From Clostridium sp. C8-1-8 (GTDB lineage: Bacteria; Bacillota; Clostridia; Clostridiales; Clostridiaceae): DNA of 64,000 bases. The translations under genes and the position numbers were made by a program. The notes beneath the pieces were generated by a model, which worked only from the letters and a program-made list of their open reading frames with translations, was not told the origin of the DNA and ran no database searches. Shown in pieces: positions 8,322 to 16,547 of this stretch (within the stretch, counting starts at the first letter, position 1; every line of letters begins with the position of its first letter). The stretch covers positions 124,001 through 188,000 of the forward strand of contig NZ_JAABNO010000002.1 in the NCBI RefSeq assembly GCF_009928445.1, written 5' to 3'.

Positions 8322-11069
8322 ATGAAAGCCTATACATTAGATTGGAATAAATACGTAGAAATTGCTAGAACTTCAGTAGCAGAAGGTTGTGTTTTGTTAA
8401 AGAACGACAACAAAGCTTTACCTATTTTAAAAGGTGAAAATGTAGCTGTATTTGGTCGTATTCAATTTGATTATTATAAAAGTGGAACAGGCTCTGGTGG
8501 CTTGGTCAATGTAAACTATGTTCATGGAATTTTAGATGGCCTTAAGGCTTGCAAAGACATATATATAAATGAAGAATTAGTGAATATCTACGAGGCTTGG
8601 TGTAAGGAAAACCCAATTGATAAGGGAGTTGGCTGGGCTGGTGAACCTTGGTCACAGGTTGAGATGCCTTTAAGTGATAACATAGTCTCTGCTGCAGCAG
8701 ATAAATCAGATATTGCTATTATTGTTATTGGAAGAACTGCTGGTGAAGATAAAGATAATAAAAATGAGTCAGGAAGCTATTATTTAAGTGACTTAGAGAA
8801 GGAAATGATATCTAAGGTATGTTCAAGCTTTAAGAGAGTTGCTGTTGTTTTAAATGTAGGAAATATAATTGATATGAAGTGGGTGGAGGAATATAACCCA
8901 TCCTCAGTGTTATATGCATGGCATGGTGGAATGGAAGGTGGTATGGGTGTTGCAGATGTACTAACTGGAGCAGTTTCACCTTCAGGTAAGCTATCAGATA
9001 CTATAGCTTATAATTTAAGCGATTATCCATCAGATTCAAACTTTGGTGGTGCTGTCACTAACGTTTATCAAGAAGATATTTATGTTGGATATCGTTATTT
9101 TGAAACCTTTGCTAAGGAAAAGGTACAATATCCTTTTGGTTTTGGTCTTTCCTACACAAGTTTTTCTATGGAAACTGAATTTAATGAAGCTGAAGAAAGG
9201 GTTACTTTAAAAGTTACCGTTACTAATACCGGAGAGGTTTCAGGTAAGGAAGTAGTTCAGGTTTATGTAAATCCACCACAAGGATTACTTGGTAAACCAA
9301 TTAGAAATTTAGTGGCATTTAAGAAAACAAAAACTTTAAGACCAGGAGAAAGTGAAGATCTAGAAATATTTGTGGAAAAATCTATGATGGCTTCCTACGA
9401 TGACATCGGTGTAACCGGTCACAAATCTTGTTATGTTTTGGAAGCAGGCTCTTATGAATTATTTGTTGGTTCAGACGTACGTTCAGCTGCCTTAGTTGGA
9501 GGTTTTAGCTTAAATGAAATAATGGAAACCAGCAAACTTACAGAAGCTATGGCTCCTGTTAATGAATTTGATAGAATGAAGCCACGAAGAAATGAAAATG
9601 GTACTTTTACAATTACGATGGATAAAGTGCCTACTAGAACCATTGATATAGAAAGTCGACGTAAAGCTAGTATTCCAAGTTGCAAAGAATATACTGGCGA
9701 TAGAGGCTACAAGCTTAAGGATGTAAAGAATGGTACAGTTTCTATAGGTGAATTTTTAGCACAACTATCAGATGAAGAGCTTAGTTATATGATTAAAGCT
9801 GAGGGAATGTGTAGCCCTAAGGTAACTCCTGGAACCGCTGCTGCCTTTGGAGGTGTTACTGAGAGACTTTTAGAGTTTGGTATTCCAGCTGGGTGCTGTA
9901 CTGATGGACCTTCTGGTATGCGTTTAGACTCAGGAACTAATGCTTTTAGCTTGCCCAATGGAACCTTACTGGCTTGCACCTTTAATACAGAGTTAAATGA
10001 GGCTTTATTCGAGATGGAAGGTTTAGAAATGCGTAACAACCGTGTAGATACCTTGCTTGGACCTGGAATTAATATTCATAGGCATCCTCTAAATGGACGT
10101 AACTTTGAATATTTCTCAGAAGATCCATTCTTGACTGGAGAGATGGCCGTAGCTCAATTAAAGGGTATGCATCGTGTAGGAGTTACAGGAACTATTAAAC
10201 ATTTCTGTGCAAACAACCAAGAGTTTAAGCGAACTGAAATAAATTGTATAGTTTCAGAGCGTGCACTCCGTGAAATATACTTAAAGGGATATGAGATGGC
10301 AGTAAAAAACAGTAGGGCATATTCAATTATGACTACTTATGGTGCTGTGAATGGAGTATGGACAGCAGGTAATTACGATCAAAATACTGAAATACTACGT
10401 AATGAATGGAAATATGACGGATTTGTTATGACTGACTGGTGGGCCATGGCAAATGATGAGGGAGAAAAACCTTCAAGAGAGAACCTAGCAGCAATGGTAC
10501 GTTCTCAAAATGACGTATACATGGTTACTCAAGATGCAGTTAGTTATGGTGATAATTTACTAGCTTCTTTAAAAGAGGGAACCTTAACTCGTGGAGAACT
10601 TGTAAGATGTGCATCTAATATTTGCAGCTTTTTGATGCGTACACCATCTATGGAACGTATGATGGGAGTAGAGAGAGAAGTTGAAATAATTAACAAGCCG
10701 GAAGATCAGTCAATAACAAGTGATTTTGATATGGAATATAAGAAAATTGATGAAATAACAACTATATCTCTGGAAGGTATAAATACTGATAGAGGAAGTA
10801 GCTATTTAATGGGAATTACTTTAGCTAAGATGGGTAACTACAGAATTTCCTTAACTGCATCCTCAACTGCTAGCGAAATTGCACAAATCCCAGTTACTCT
10901 ATCTAGGAGTGGTAGTGATATAGGTACCTATTCCTTTAATGGAACAGGAGGAGAGAAAGTAACTCTAAGCAGAGAAACTTATATGTTTGGAGTTAACCAC
11001 TATATGAAGATATACTTTGGTCAAAGTGGATTGAAGGTTCATTCTATTACTTTTGAATTTATTGGGTAA
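8322..11069 (+). CDS. GH3 beta-glycosidase with circularly permuted domain order
   Basis: A 915-residue GH3 enzyme whose domains run in reverse of the usual order. The GH3 C-terminal alpha/beta sandwich comes first (EGCVLLKNDNKALPI near residue 20). A fibronectin-III-like segment follows (VVQVYVNPPQG, about residue 310), and then the TIM barrel (LGPGINIHRHPLNGRNFEYFSEDP, IKHFCANNQE). The catalytic Asp705 lies in MTDWWA. The permuted order is known from rumen bacterial beta-glucosidases (Ruminococcus albus, Butyrivibrio fibrisolvens). There is no signal peptide, so it acts on imported oligosaccharides, probably as beta-glucosidase or beta-xylosidase. Residues after about 800 form an extra beta-rich tail. 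A good ribosome binding site (gggagga) precedes the ATG. Confidence 0.92.
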   Translation: MKAYTLDWNKYVEIARTSVAEGCVLLKNDNKALPILKGENVAVFGRIQFDYYKSGTGSGGLVNVNYVHGILDGLKACKDIYINEELVNIYEAWCKENPIDKGVGWAGEPWSQVEMPLSDNIVSAAADKSDIAIIVIGRTAGEDKDNKNESGSYYLSDLEKEMISKVCSSFKRVAVVLNVGNIIDMKWVEEYNPSSVLYAWHGGMEGGMGVADVLTGAVSPSGKLSDTIAYNLSDYPSDSNFGGAVTNVYQEDIYVGYRYFETFAKEKVQYPFGFGLSYTSFSMETEFNEAEERVTLKVTVTNTGEVSGKEVVQVYVNPPQGLLGKPIRNLVAFKKTKTLRPGESEDLEIFVEKSMMASYDDIGVTGHKSCYVLEAGSYELFVGSDVRSAALVGGFSLNEIMETSKLTEAMAPVNEFDRMKPRRNENGTFTITMDKVPTRTIDIESRRKASIPSCKEYTGDRGYKLKDVKNGTVSIGEFLAQLSDEELSYMIKAEGMCSPKVTPGTAAAFGGVTERLLEFGIPAGCCTDGPSGMRLDSGTNAFSLPNGTLLACTFNTELNEALFEMEGLEMRNNRVDTLLGPGINIHRHPLNGRNFEYFSEDPFLTGEMAVAQLKGMHRVGVTGTIKHFCANNQEFKRTEINCIVSERALREIYLKGYEMAVKNSRAYSIMTTYGAVNGVWTAGNYDQNTEILRNEWKYDGFVMTDWWAMANDEGEKPSRENLAAMVRSQNDVYMVTQDAVSYGDNLLASLKEGTLTRGELVRCASNICSFLMRTPSMERMMGVEREVEIINKPEDQSITSDFDMEYKKIDEITTISLEGINTDRGSSYLMGITLAKMGNYRISLTASSTASEIAQIPVTLSRSGSDIGTYSFNGTGGEKVTLSRETYMFGVNHYMKIYFGQSGLKVHSITFEFIG

Positions 11070-11091
11070 CAGTTTATAAGCTAATATATCT

Positions 11092-11122
11092 AAAACGCAG
11101 AGCCTTTTGCTTCTGCGTTTTT
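11092..11122 (+). terminator. Terminator after the GH3 gene
   Basis: AACGCAGA and TCTGCGTT pair across a gccttttgct loop and are followed by a T run, 23 nt after the GH3 stop codon. It ends the GH31-GH3 transcription unit. Confidence 0.85.
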
Positions 11123-11464
11123 ACTATGTGAAAATATAGTTTTCCTCATGCTTAACTATAGCAGTTACGAGGGTTTAGCATAGTTATTTAGGCTTTGTAG
11201 TAAAGATTCATTTTCAGACAACAATTTATTTCAGTGGCTAAGAAAAGGCAGATGGAGAAAATTTGTTACTTAATTAACTTGATACTGTACCTTATTTTAT
11301 GTTAATTTATTAAAGGTTGGAGTAATGCAATCATAAATACATATGAATCACTTTAGATTAAAATTGATTTGTAGATCTTAAAAGTAAGACTATGTTTAAA
11401 AATATTGTATTTTAACGAAGCTTAAAACAGTAGTAAATTTTCTATAGAAAGTAGGGTTATACTT
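11123..11464. other. Intergenic region without a recognisable gene
   Basis: 342 bp between the GH3 terminator and the EamA transporter gene. It is A/T-rich and has no ORF with a ribosome binding site. It must contain the transporter promoter, but I cannot pick a convincing -35/-10 pair. Confidence 0.4.
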
Positions 11465-12328
11465 ATGAAGCTTGGCTACATTACTTCTATATTATCAGCC
11501 ATTTTATTTGGGCTTGCGGGAGTTTTTATTAAACTTATATTCTTTTATAATATAGATTCTATTGATTTAATAATATTACAATATGCTTTTATTATAGCTA
11601 TATTATTTGTTGGACTAGCAACCTTTAATATCAATATATTAAAAGTGGGAAAGAGGGACCTTTTTAGACTTATTATTTTAGGAATAATAGGTGATTGTTT
11701 TATGACGGTATTTTATTATAAGTCCTTTTACTACCTTCCAGTGGGAATAGCTACGGTGTTACTTTATACATCACCTATTTTTATATATTTATATTCAATA
11801 TTTTTTGAACATAAAAAGTTTACTATTAAAAGCTTTAGCCTGCTTATAGTTATATTTATTGGATGTTCCATGGTTATAGGAATCTTACCATTTTCTTATT
11901 CACCAATAGGTATACTATACGGTATTTTAGGAGCAGCAGCTTTTGGGTTTATGAATGTGTATTCTTCTAAGAAACTTGAAAATATTAATGCAATGAGTCT
12001 AACTTTTTACTCTATGCTATTCTCATTGATTCTTCTTTGTATATATAGACTGCCTTCAAAGGGAATAGATTTAAACCTCCCAATAAAGGCCTATATTTTT
12101 ATAGTGGTTCTAGCTCTTTTATGTGCCTTTTTACCACTCATGCTGTTCTATTATTCAATAAAGCATATTGGTTCCTTTAACACTTCTGTTATTGGTAACA
12201 TAGAAGTGCCTACATCAATTATTGCAGGATTACTTATTTTTGGAGAGAAGATAAATCTAATTCAATTAGTGGGAATTATCATCATATTATTTGGTGTCTA
12301 TAATATAGAAAAGAGTAATGATATGTAA
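11465..12328 (+). CDS. EamA/DMT-superfamily transporter
   Basis: A 287-residue integral membrane protein with about ten hydrophobic segments in two five-helix halves, the usual EamA (RhaT/DMT) architecture. The second half starts around residue 145 with GILYGILGAAAFGFMNVYSSKK and ends with FGEKINLIQLVGIIIILFGVY, a typical EamA C-terminal signature. The substrate cannot be told; family members export amino acids or metabolites. It is monocistronic, ending convergently with the FGGY kinase at a shared terminator. Confidence 0.85.
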   Translation: MKLGYITSILSAILFGLAGVFIKLIFFYNIDSIDLIILQYAFIIAILFVGLATFNINILKVGKRDLFRLIILGIIGDCFMTVFYYKSFYYLPVGIATVLLYTSPIFIYLYSIFFEHKKFTIKSFSLLIVIFIGCSMVIGILPFSYSPIGILYGILGAAAFGFMNVYSSKKLENINAMSLTFYSMLFSLILLCIYRLPSKGIDLNLPIKAYIFIVVLALLCAFLPLMLFYYSIKHIGSFNTSVIGNIEVPTSIIAGLLIFGEKINLIQLVGIIIILFGVYNIEKSNDM

Positions 12329-12350
12329 ATGGAGCATTAAATTTATAAAT

Positions 12351-12390
12351 AAAAATGGAGTAACCATTGATTTAAGGTTACTCCATTTTT
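12351..12390. terminator. Perfect bidirectional terminator between convergent genes
   Basis: 15-bp perfect inverted repeat (AAAAATGGAGTAACC and its complement) around a 10-nt loop. There is an A run on one side and a T run on the other. It serves both the EamA gene (+) and the sugar kinase gene (-). Confidence 0.92.
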
Positions 12391-12392
12391 AT

Positions 12393-14000
12393 TTATTTAA
12401 GATTATTTACAGCAGCTCTTTCTATAGCAAGTCCATTAGTATAACGGTTCATGAATTCATCAAAGCCTTTAACATCCTTAGGATCTGGATTCATTTTTGT
12501 ACTAACTTTTCCGCCAAATACCTTTTCGTCTAAATAATGCTCTAATGTTTCATTTTCTGTTTTATTAAGCATGTAAGATGCAAGTAGAGCAATTCCCCAT
12601 GCTCCGCCTTCTCCAGCAGTTTCCATAACAGAAACAGGAGCATCTATAGCAGCAGCCATAATCTTTTGTCCAACACCTTTAGTTTTAAATAATCCACCAT
12701 GTCCTAGCATTTCATCAACTTTAACGCCTTCTTCTTTAAGAAGTAAGTCTAAACCAGTTTTTAGAGCGCCTAAAGATGTGAATAGATGTACACGGATGAA
12801 ATTAGCTAAGTTAAACTTGCTTTCTGGTGTACGTACAAATAGTGGACGACCTTCTTCAAAATTAGTTATATGTTCTCCGGAGAAGTAGTTGTATGCTAAT
12901 AAGCCACCACAGTCTGAATCTCCTTCAAGAGCTTTGTTATACAAAGTTGCAAATAATTTATCCATGTTAACTTCCATTCCCATTGCTTCAGAGTATTCTT
13001 TAAATAAGCCTACCCATGCATTAAGATCGGAAGTACAGTTGTTACAATGCACCATAGCAACTAAGTTACCAGTAGGAGTTGTAACTAAATCTATTTCTTC
13101 ATAAGGCTTTGATAAGTCTTTTTCAAGAACAATCATAGCAAAAACTGAAGTTCCAGCTGAAACATTACCAGTACGCTTTGCAATGCTATTTGTTGCAACC
13201 ATACCTGTTCCTGCATCACCTTCTGGTGGGCAAAGAGGAATACCAGCTTTTAGTTTACCAGTAACATCTAGTAGTTTTGCTCCTTCTTCTGTAAGGACTC
13301 CAGCACTTTCACCAGCTAATAAAACCTTTGGTAGTATGTCTTGAAGCTTCCAATCAAAGTTTTTAGATGATACTAATTCATTGAATTGATTAATCATATT
13401 TGAGTTATAGTTCTTTGTTTCTATATCTATAGGGAACATTCCTGATGCTTCACCAACACCTATAACTTTTTCGCCTGTTAGCTTCCAATGAACATATCCT
13501 TCTAAGGTTGTTTGGAAGTTTATATCACTTACATGGTCTTCACCATTTAAAATAGCTTGATAAAGATGAGCTATACTCCATCTTTGAGGAATATGATAGT
13601 TAAAAAGTTTAGTCAATTCTTCTGAAGCTTGTTCAGTAATAGTGTTACGCCATGTACGGAATGGAACTAGAAGTTCTCCTTCCTTATTAAATGCCATATA
13701 TCCATGCATCATAGCGCTGAAACCTATAGCACCGATTGTTTCAAGAGTTACTCCATATTGAGCTTCTACATCTTTAGCCATCTTCTGATAACTGTCTTGT
13801 ATACCTGTCCAAATATCATCTAAGCTATAAGTCCAGATGTTATTGATGTAACTGTTTTCCCAGTCGTGGCTGCCAGAAGCTATAGGTGAGTTGTCTTCAC
13901 CAATAAGAACTGCTTTGATTCTTGTTGAACCAAGTTCAATACCAAGTACTGTTTTTCCGTTGATAATTGAATTTTTGATATCATTCACTGTAATACTCAA
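12393..14000 (-). CDS. FGGY-family carbohydrate kinase (probable clostridial ribulokinase, AraK-like)
   Basis: A 535-residue sugar kinase. Seen: the N-terminal phosphate-1 motif [16 protein letters not shown], the FGGY domain with SAMMHGYM and [10 protein letters not shown], and the C-terminal [14 protein letters not shown] and [15 protein letters not shown] adenosine-binding segments. It starts with TTG preceded by GGAGGAA on the minus strand. The family is certain. The substrate call (L-ribulose) rests on resemblance to clostridial kinases re-assigned to arabinose use and on two AraR-like palindromes upstream (14114-14123, 14278-14289). A weak catabolite-control-like site is present near 14046. 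Alternative: xylulokinase. Confidence 0.88.
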   Translation of the reverse strand: MSITVNDIKNSIINGKTVLGIELGSTRIKAVLIGEDNSPIASGSHDWENSYINNIWTYSLDDIWTGIQDSYQKMAKDVEAQYGVTLETIGAIGFSAMMHGYMAFNKEGELLVPFRTWRNTITEQASEELTKLFNYHIPQRWSIAHLYQAILNGEDHVSDINFQTTLEGYVHWKLTGEKVIGVGEASGMFPIDIETKNYNSNMINQFNELVSSKNFDWKLQDILPKVLLAGESAGVLTEEGAKLLDVTGKLKAGIPLCPPEGDAGTGMVATNSIAKRTGNVSAGTSVFAMIVLEKDLSKPYEEIDLVTTPTGNLVAMVHCNNCTSDLNAWVGLFKEYSEAMGMEVNMDKLFATLYNKALEGDSDCGGLLAYNYFSGEHITNFEEGRPLFVRTPESKFNLANFIRVHLFTSLGALKTGLDLLLKEEGVKVDEMLGHGGLFKTKGVGQKIMAAAIDAPVSVMETAGEGGAWGIALLASYMLNKTENETLEHYLDEKVFGGKVSTKMNPDPKDVKGFDEFMNRYTNGLAIERAAVNNLK

Positions 14001-14113
14001 TTTTTATTCCTCCATAAAATATTGTAATATTTATATAATTTGAATTGATAACGTTTAGATGTTTAACTATGAACCTTCCTTGCTAAAATACATAATTGAA
14101 AGGTCATAGATTA

Positions 14114-14123
14114 TGTACGTACA
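14114..14123. promoter_or_regulatory. AraR-like operator palindrome 1
   Basis: Perfect palindrome TGTACGTACA in the context ttaTGTACGTACAact, about 115 nt upstream of the TTG start of the sugar kinase. The core matches what I recall of the arabinose repressor AraR operator in Bacillus/Clostridium. Confidence 0.55.
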
Positions 14124-14277
14124 ACTTATGGCGAAACTATTTTGTGAATATTATAATCAATAGTTGAGCTATTAATGCTAGATTCTATTTAAAATTATTG
14201 ATTGTCTCGTCTGTTGTTGAAACTAGTACTTTAAATATTTTCTGTATATATTAAAATGAAATTCTCACAGAATAATA

Positions 14278-14289
14278 TTGTACGTACAA
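14278..14289. promoter_or_regulatory. AraR-like operator palindrome 2
   Basis: Perfect 12-bp palindrome TTGTACGTACAA, 164 nt from operator 1. It overlaps the left copy of the long direct repeat. Paired operators at this distance would suit repression by looping (inference). Confidence 0.55.
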
Positions 14290-14358
14290 CCTATAGTGTT
14301 ATTGTACTATCAAAAAAACATTTAATCAATATGATTTTAGTGTAAACTTGAAATTTTT
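14280..14358 (+). repeat. Left copy of a ~79-bp direct repeat bracketing the biosynthetic locus
   Basis: From gtacgtacaac through atgattttagtg to cttgaaat, this matches 54451-54529 with only a few differences: one base after the operator, a 7-versus-6 A run, and two or three later substitutions. The copies are in the same orientation about 40.2 kb apart and enclose the whole thioesterase-FAAL-PKS-ACC region. Confidence 0.85.
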
Positions 14359-14582
14359 AGTTGTTATTATAAAGTTTCTGTGTAGTCTACTACTTTAGCG
14401 TTTTAATTGCTTTTATATAAACCTTACATTTAGCAATCGATAAAATGAGGCTATAGTTAGTGAAATCATGATTGGATATATAGAGCACTTAGATTATGTA
14501 GGTATCAGATATATTTATTATTGATTATAAATTAGAATAGTAATTATTGAAAATATAAAAGTGACTAACTATTATGAAAAAC

Positions 14583-14611
14583 TTGACATTATAAGAAAAA
14601 AATAATACAAT
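14583..14611 (+). promoter_or_regulatory. Sigma-A-type promoter candidate upstream of the biosynthetic locus
   Basis: TTGACA at 14583-14588, a 17-bp spacer and TACAAT at 14606-14611 form a near-consensus vegetative promoter reading toward the thioesterase gene. It would give a leader of roughly 500 nt, which is unusually long. Confidence 0.5.
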
Positions 14612-15131
14612 TTATAGCTTTATAATTGTGGGAAAAGGTTCTTTTAATAACAAGTATATATATATATATTATCGAAACGGAAAAAGATGAATAGTATATA
14701 TGTCTTAATAAGGAAAACTTTTGTTAACAAATGGTTAAAAATGGAATGGAAAGTAAACGTAAGAGAAATGAAGTATTAACGAGCTGGATGCTAAATAATG
14801 CATGCAATTAGATTGAAATTGATTTGTGTGAACAAAAATATTGCAGTATTATATTTTTATGGAAATATATAGGTTAAATGTAACATAATTAAACTTATTA
14901 AATGAAATACTAAACATTTTTAGTGTAGAAAGTTAATATGTATTAAATAATGAGATGAATGTATAGAATAAAAATACTAAATTCAATTATATTTTTTACT
15001 TAGATAATACAAAATCTAAAATAATAGAGGATGGTAGATACATTTCAATTATATTAACGCATTTTGAATTACTTCTTACATTATATATTAATTATTAACA
15101 TATTCATAAAAAATGATAAAGGAGAGATAAA

Positions 15132-15929
15132 ATGTTATCAATAGAGAAAGAATATGAGATACACTACTATGATGTTGACATAAACAAGAAATTAACACTA
15201 ACAAGCCTAATGAATTTTCTTCAAGACATATTTGTGTATGCATCCGAGAGTGGAGGCAGAGGAATACAATATATGAATAATATAAACTTGACGTGGGTTG
15301 TTCATAAGTGGGAAATAAATATGTATGACTATCCAAGTTATAGCGAAAGCATAAAGATAAGAATGACCCCAACGGCATACAGAAAATCGTATATGAATAT
15401 AAGATTTGAGATATTAGATTCTTATGAAAACATAATAGCAGATGCATATTCATTATGGATTCTGTTGGATATGAAAGATAGGATACCTTGTAGAAATAAA
15501 TTTGAGGATGTGTATAAGGTTTATGGGCTAAATTACTCTGATAACAAAATTAATATAATGAAAGAAATAAAAACAACCAGTGATTTACATGATATCAAAG
15601 AGTTTCACGTGGGTTATTGTGACATAGATACCAATGGCCACGTTAATAATGTAAAATATTTATCATGGATTCTGAACTCGGTTTCACTAGACATAATGAG
15701 GTACTATACAGTAAAGCAAATAAGTATTAGTTATAAAAAACCAGCTAGCTATAATGATGTAATAAGGACAAGCTATACAAAAGAGAATGATGAACAGTTT
15801 ATTAGATGTACACATAAAATAGTAAGTGATGATGAAATTGTACTGGTCCTAGCAGAAACGCTATGGCAGATAACTACTACTAAAGAGATTGAAACAACAA
15901 GCCAAGAATACAGTAAATTAATGCTGTAA
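15132..15929 (+). CDS. Acyl-ACP thioesterase (FatA/FatB-like, double hot-dog)
   Basis: A 265-residue protein with two hot-dog domains, as in plant-type acyl-ACP thioesterases that release free fatty acids from acyl-ACP. The second hot-dog holds the hallmark DIDTNGHVNNVKYLSWILNS (about residues 162-181) with the catalytic Asn/His region. The N-terminal domain shows the WVVHKWEI and R.TP.AYRKS segments of the family. A strong ribosome binding site (aaaggagagataaa) precedes the ATG. It is the first gene of the biosynthetic locus and lies upstream of a FAAL. A FAAL activates free fatty acids, so the likely role is to supply the starter acid (inference). Confidence 0.88.
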   Translation: MLSIEKEYEIHYYDVDINKKLTLTSLMNFLQDIFVYASESGGRGIQYMNNINLTWVVHKWEINMYDYPSYSESIKIRMTPTAYRKSYMNIRFEILDSYENIIADAYSLWILLDMKDRIPCRNKFEDVYKVYGLNYSDNKINIMKEIKTTSDLHDIKEFHVGYCDIDTNGHVNNVKYLSWILNSVSLDIMRYYTVKQISISYKKPASYNDVIRTSYTKENDEQFIRCTHKIVSDDEIVLVLAETLWQITTTKEIETTSQEYSKLML

Positions 15930-16547
15930 TATAACTATTCTTTAAAAGGGGTTAATAAAATATTAGATTTTTTAAGGCTATTCTATAAGCATAAAATTAA
16001 TTTAATATGTTATTTACAATCAATTCTACAAACATTTTTTAAAACTATAACTTAAAGCTATAAGTACTATTATACTTTCAGATTACATTTATATAAACAA
16101 TAACTAGGATCACAAACTATATTTTGCTTATATATTTAGGCATCATTTAACAACTATAATACCAAAGTAATACCTACTAGAAAATAACAGACATTTCTTA
16201 ATCTCACTAACAAAACTCTTTAAACCTAAAATCTATAAACTTTCAAACATCTATTAAAATATCTTTATAAGAAATAAAATATTATATTTTATTTATTATT
16301 AATTTTTAACTTATAAAAGCAACATGGATTTAATGAAAAAGGATATGTAATCGATACGCTACATTAATAATAACCTAAGACTGTATTTTAGTAAAAAAGA
16401 AAAAATGATTAAGTATGCTTATCTTGGAAATATTATATAAAAAATAATCAACTATATAAATATTAACTGAATTGAACTATAAATAATGTTACACATTAAA
16501 GGTACATGAAAAAGAATATATGTTTGCTAAATTTGGAGGGGAATAGT
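15930..16547. other. Intergenic region upstream of the megasynthase operon
   Basis: 618 bp, very A/T-rich, separating the thioesterase from the FAAL gene. It contains no supported ORF and no clear terminator hairpin. It should hold the operon promoter, but I cannot single out a convincing -35/-10 pair. Confidence 0.4.

Larger units (their letters stand above)
14001..15131. other. Long intergenic region left of the biosynthetic locus
   Basis: 1.1 kb without a convincing gene between the divergent sugar kinase and the acyl-ACP thioesterase. It holds two AraR-like palindromes, the left copy of a ~79-bp repeat also found at 54.45 kb, and a strong promoter-like pair at 14583-14611. A ~500-nt A/T-rich leader lies before the thioesterase gene. 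A 30-codon ORF at 14687-14779 is present but lacks a good ribosome binding site. Confidence 0.5.

Noticed and set aside
14046-14059. Catabolite-responsive (cre) site TGATAACGTTTAGA near the sugar kinase
   Set aside because: Only a partial match to the cre consensus; too weak to list as a feature.
14687-14779. 30-codon ORF in the leader of the biosynthetic locus
   Set aside because: No good ribosome binding site and no features of a leader peptide (no amino-acid run, no attenuator hairpin). Kept only as a note in the intergenic entry.
16506-16547. Upstream in-frame ATG for the FAAL gene
   Set aside because: It has only a weak ribosome binding site, while GGAGGGG sits 7 nt before the ATG at 16548.
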